Origin: Baylisascaris procyonis | Taxonomy: Eukaryota; Nematoda; Chromadorea; Rhabditida; Ascarididae | Length of the DNA stretch: 64,000 bases | Direction: 5' to 3' | Assembly: GCA_037389465.1 (NCBI GenBank) | Contig: JAZARR010000082.1 | Span: 1,104,501-1,168,500, forward strand | Shown: positions 60,401 through 64,000 of the stretch, piece by piece | Position numbering within the stretch: position 1 is the stretch's first letter | Layout: every line of letters begins with the position of its first letter | Program-made: the position numbers and the translations under genes | The notes under the pieces: generated by a model | The model's database searches: none | What the model saw: only the letters and a program-made list of their open reading frames with translations | What the model was told of the DNA's origin: nothing

Positions 60401-63400
60401 TCATGCTGCTTGATGGCTCTTCTCGGAGCAAGCCGAGCGAATCAGCCGATCAGTGGGGGCATCGTTTTCTATTCCAAAAATCATTCTACTGAACTTTTCA
60501 GGTGGGAGAGGAGGGGTGGGGGTGGAAATGGGAGCATTAATTGCTCATGGTTTTATCTATGTGAATATTGACAGATCCGAGGCCTTCAAACTGGACGCTA
60601 TGTTGCACGTCATTAAATTGGCTGCTAACTCTCAGTCACAAATCTTCACAGATCACATCGTCTCATCGACGTTAGCGCGACCAAGACGTTGTTGTGGTCA
60701 CATTTTTTCCAGCTGTTATGTATTTAGGCATCTTTAGAGGCAGCGTTCAAAATTTCATCGCTAAGTATCATATCTGAAGCCATCCTCATTTCATCGGAAG
60801 TGAAACTTACGAACTCAAACATAAGATTTATGCAGACGTTCAGCCACATTAGCTCAACTCGAACGTTCGTGTATATCAGTTTCGTCACTTGAATTGACAT
60901 TCGAAGAGGCGCACACGAATAAAACTTTAGTTAAACAAATCCAGTCGCCTGTATTCTACGCTACCGTTCAAATATTTGGAAGCAATAATATTTAGCAACT
61001 CAACATTACTGATAGTGTAATTGCAAAAATTGCATCCAATTGTTCATCCAGGAACACATATCAAATCAGTCTAGCGTCACAACCCAAAAAGTGTGAAGTA
61101 TCAGTAAAAGACAATATTTGTTGTTTGCCTTCGTCTAATGACTCAAAGCAAACCTAAAAATATTTATGTCACGACGTATCGCTCTTCAGCTAAAACGATT
61201 TGTGTCCTTTGTCCATCTACACGCTTATAAATGAACCTAGATCTTTAAATATGGGCAATTTGCATGATTCAATGATTCGGTGGAGGCTTCGATCAAACCA
61301 TCGCTATTTGTTTGCTTATGCTACCTCTAAGAAGCGTTCAAAATTGTTAAATGAGCTAGAGCTTGGTGGCTTTCTTTCTTCAAATTGATGTCGCTCCAAG
61401 GCAGCATAAAATGAGAAGCATCCATAAGGAATTACAGGAGAGACTTCTAAAAAGGAAGGAATGGAGGAATGGAAATTAGCTGGAAGGATGCGCGAACCGA
61501 GTCGAACCAACTCTGTAGTTCCCAGAGGATGTTTGCGTTGGCGCATCGCCTTCTGCGACTACAATCCCATCGCACCGGTCACCTTGCTATTCCCATCACA
61601 TAAAAAATTCACACATATTTTCGCAACTCTTCATGACAAGCAGTGCTGTGATTGCAGCTCTCATTTATTCTATTTCACTTTGAACGCACAGTTCAAAACT
61701 TTGCTTAACTATTTGCATCTTTTCTTTGCTCATGTGCTTATTCCCATCTAAAATGCTTTACCATGGAAGTGCCCATCATGTTTGCATTAATTCTAAGAAA
61801 ACGGTGAAAAATATCAAATTGTGCTTGCCTCTACGATATACTTGACCACAGAAAACTGCATAATTGGATTATTTTTGAGTGAAACAAATTAATCGAATTC
61901 AGATATTTCGTATCGAAACGCATTAGAAATATCAGAACTGAAAAATTAGTGCACTTCTTATGTGCATTTAATTCAATTTAAAATAACGCAGTTAGGCAAT
62001 CATATATGTTTCTTCGATAAACAATTTTAAAAATGTAAGGTCAAATTAGTATGAGTAGGAAAAAACTCATTAATCACATGGAATTGATGGGAAAAGCCAA
62101 AGAACGCAGCTAGCAACTTTGTAGTAAGGAGAGACAAGTGGACAGAGATATTGATAAGAGTTGATTGTTGCCTGATGAAGTGTCCACGCAGTGGTCACTG
62201 AGAGGGGGTACTTCATATGCCTTCAGGAAAGTAAGAGACTCTCAAAATGTTCGCACACCAAATATTAGTATGATTTGGAGTGTGAAAATGGTCACCGTGT
62301 TGCGAGAGATACCCAGAGGGGAAGAAGACGCCTTAAGGGAGCGCACTACACATGCATCCACTAATGGTGTGTGCTACTCACAAGTAAGGCTCGTCGTCGT
62401 GTTGTCACAGTGAACAAGATCGTATATCGTTGCGCGAGAAATACGAAACGCATGAAAGTTTTATTGCCTATAGGTGTGCCACCCTTGTTATGTGGCCCAT
62501 ATAAGAAGCTGTCATTGCCGTTAATGAAGATGCGTTTCATATGAAGAAATTTTGAGAAGCACAGAAAACGTAACGTCTTTCCACCTAACCACTCTTCCAT
62601 CCTTTTCCTCCTCCCCTTTAAATGCGACTTATTTTATGGCATGTTATGCACCAAACCTATGAAGATAACTACAAACATGAAAATTTTAAAATTTATTTTC
62701 TATTAAAGAATTACCGAAGCATTCATTATAGAATGCTATTTTAACACCTATTATCAAAAATAACCATGTTTACAATGATGAGAGTTGCGTCATTCCTACT
62801 ATTCTCACCAACATCCACAGTGCACTTTATCAAGAAGCATAAAGAAACGTTCAAATTTTACACATATACTTACTCGTTAATGAATGTGATTGCTAAATAT
62901 CATTTGAGAAGTTTAACCACCCATTTTTTTTTCAAATTATAAGCTATGAAACGAGTGGAGAGAGCTGTCATACACCATTCAAGATCTAAGAAGAACCCCT
63001 GAAAATGATAAATCAGCTTATTCGAAAGTTCGGGTGCGACAAAATTTTCGCCAGTTATCCTTCGATAACTAAAGTACGCATCTTTCAAGATGGTCTTGGT
63101 CTAAAGATTGTGGTACAAGGCTAAGTTCGAGCTTACGCAAATTTGGGTAACTAAGCTCAAGGTTAAACGAGTGCATTTGTGTCATATACTTGTCGCTTTT
63201 CGAATTCTTTCAATGGCCTCCTAGAGGAACTGAGACAAGTATCGTTGGATACGTTTGCTAGATTCTCTCAGAGCACTATCCACTGAAAGAAGAGCAACTA
63301 AATGAGGTTGAGGTCGTATGGATGGATGGGTGGTGCTTGCTGAGATGCATACGCCCGCGATTGTCATTGAACTCGGAGCTCGTTAAATGAACGTTCGAGA

Positions 63401-63785
63401 GGTGCGATTTTGCCCTGAAATGGACACCCCTCATTCAGGGACATCGACGTTGCGAGCAGTCCTCCAACAATCAATTGTCTCACCTTTGCCGTCCACAACC
63501 TCAATGCTACGAATCCGCACTCACCACGGTACGTCTGCGCTACGAGCAATTCCAGCAAACAATGCAGCCGCAAAGCACATTTGTTCAAGCGAAAGCAGTT
63601 CATGCGCACCTCTCTCACCTCTCAGCATTGCGCCATTTCCGGTGCTGGTTATTTCCGCCAAGGATTTTGTGCTGATCGAAATTGAACGGTAGCGGCGGCG
63701 GAGGAGAGTTGGTCTGCTGGTCTGCATTTCGCGGCCGCGGCATTAACCAACAGTTTTGAAGCAAGTCTTCTAAGCACAAAATCCG

Positions 63786-63936
63786 CTACGAAGGTGACTT
63801 GTAGTTGTCGACGTCACATTGCTCAGGTTTTTGCATAATTTTGGAGCCGGGTGCCACTACTGATTCTATCTCATAGCCCACAGTCACCGAATGGATGGTA
63901 AGCTGCTGTTCGATTATCTTCACGGCAATCAACTTG
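63786..63936 (-). CDS. Last exon of an unrecognised gene, runs off right edge
   Basis: Acceptor ATCGCATTCAG. Enters with one base and encodes KLIAVKIIEQQLTIHSVTVG, then YEIESVVAPGSKIMQKPEQC and DVDNYKSPS before TAG. Composition and codon use look coding, and the acceptor is good. Upstream exons would lie beyond 64,000. Family not recognised. Confidence 0.42.
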
Positions 63937-64000
63937 CTGAATGCGATGACGCAAAAATAAATTCTCACATTTTATTCACTTTTGTAAATTTTGCAAAATT

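Larger units (their letters stand above)
56528..63785. other. Upstream region of pha-4, no firm gene
   Basis: Mostly AT-rich DNA with no supported exon. It includes the 21-bp repeat pair near 58,304 and GC-rich patches at about 60,180-60,450 and 63,380-63,760. As the 5' flank of a developmental regulator it probably carries enhancers, which is inference. Confidence 0.45.

Overview
The window looks like nuclear DNA of a chromadorean nematode. The support is a FoxA/PHA-4 gene whose forkhead domain and C-terminal motifs resemble C. elegans PHA-4, AT-rich non-coding DNA, many short exons with TTTCAG-type acceptors, and no bacterial or organellar signal. The species cannot be named from sequence alone. 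Introns of roughly 0.25-1 kb (a few of 1-5 kb) would suit a parasitic nematode better than Caenorhabditis, but that is inference.

Layout. Positions 1845 to about 25,288 on the plus strand (probably to about 30,293) hold most of one very large coiled-coil gene. Twenty exons join in a single consistent reading phase and encode about 2,500 residues; the start lies further left. One exon alone is 4.2 kb. Two introns are GC-AG and four end in AAG rather than CAG/TAG, each enforced by reading phase or by a stop codon directly upstream. One intron holds a GC-rich retroposed insertion with a 15-bp target-site duplication.

Positions 56,527 down to 44,898 on the minus strand hold the pha-4/FoxA transcription factor gene in nine recognised exons. 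The forkhead domain is split over three of them, and an AATAAA signal lies just past the stop. A phase mismatch just upstream of the forkhead domain implies a missed micro-exon, an alternative acceptor, or an internally started isoform. The large introns contain FoxA-type motifs (possible autoregulation) and a coding-like but broken fragment on the opposite strand.

The two genes converge on a gene-poor interval of about 14.6 kb (30.3-44.9 kb) that holds simple repeats, two strong inverted repeats, a short dispersed repeat and a few GC-rich patches with weak coding character. From 56.5 kb to the right edge lies what is probably pha-4 upstream regulatory DNA, then a GC-rich patch and, at the extreme right, the last exon of an unrecognised minus-strand gene.

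No rRNA, tRNA, CRISPR array, operon or complete mobile element was found. No functional link between the coiled-coil protein and PHA-4 can be read from the sequence; they are simply neighbours.
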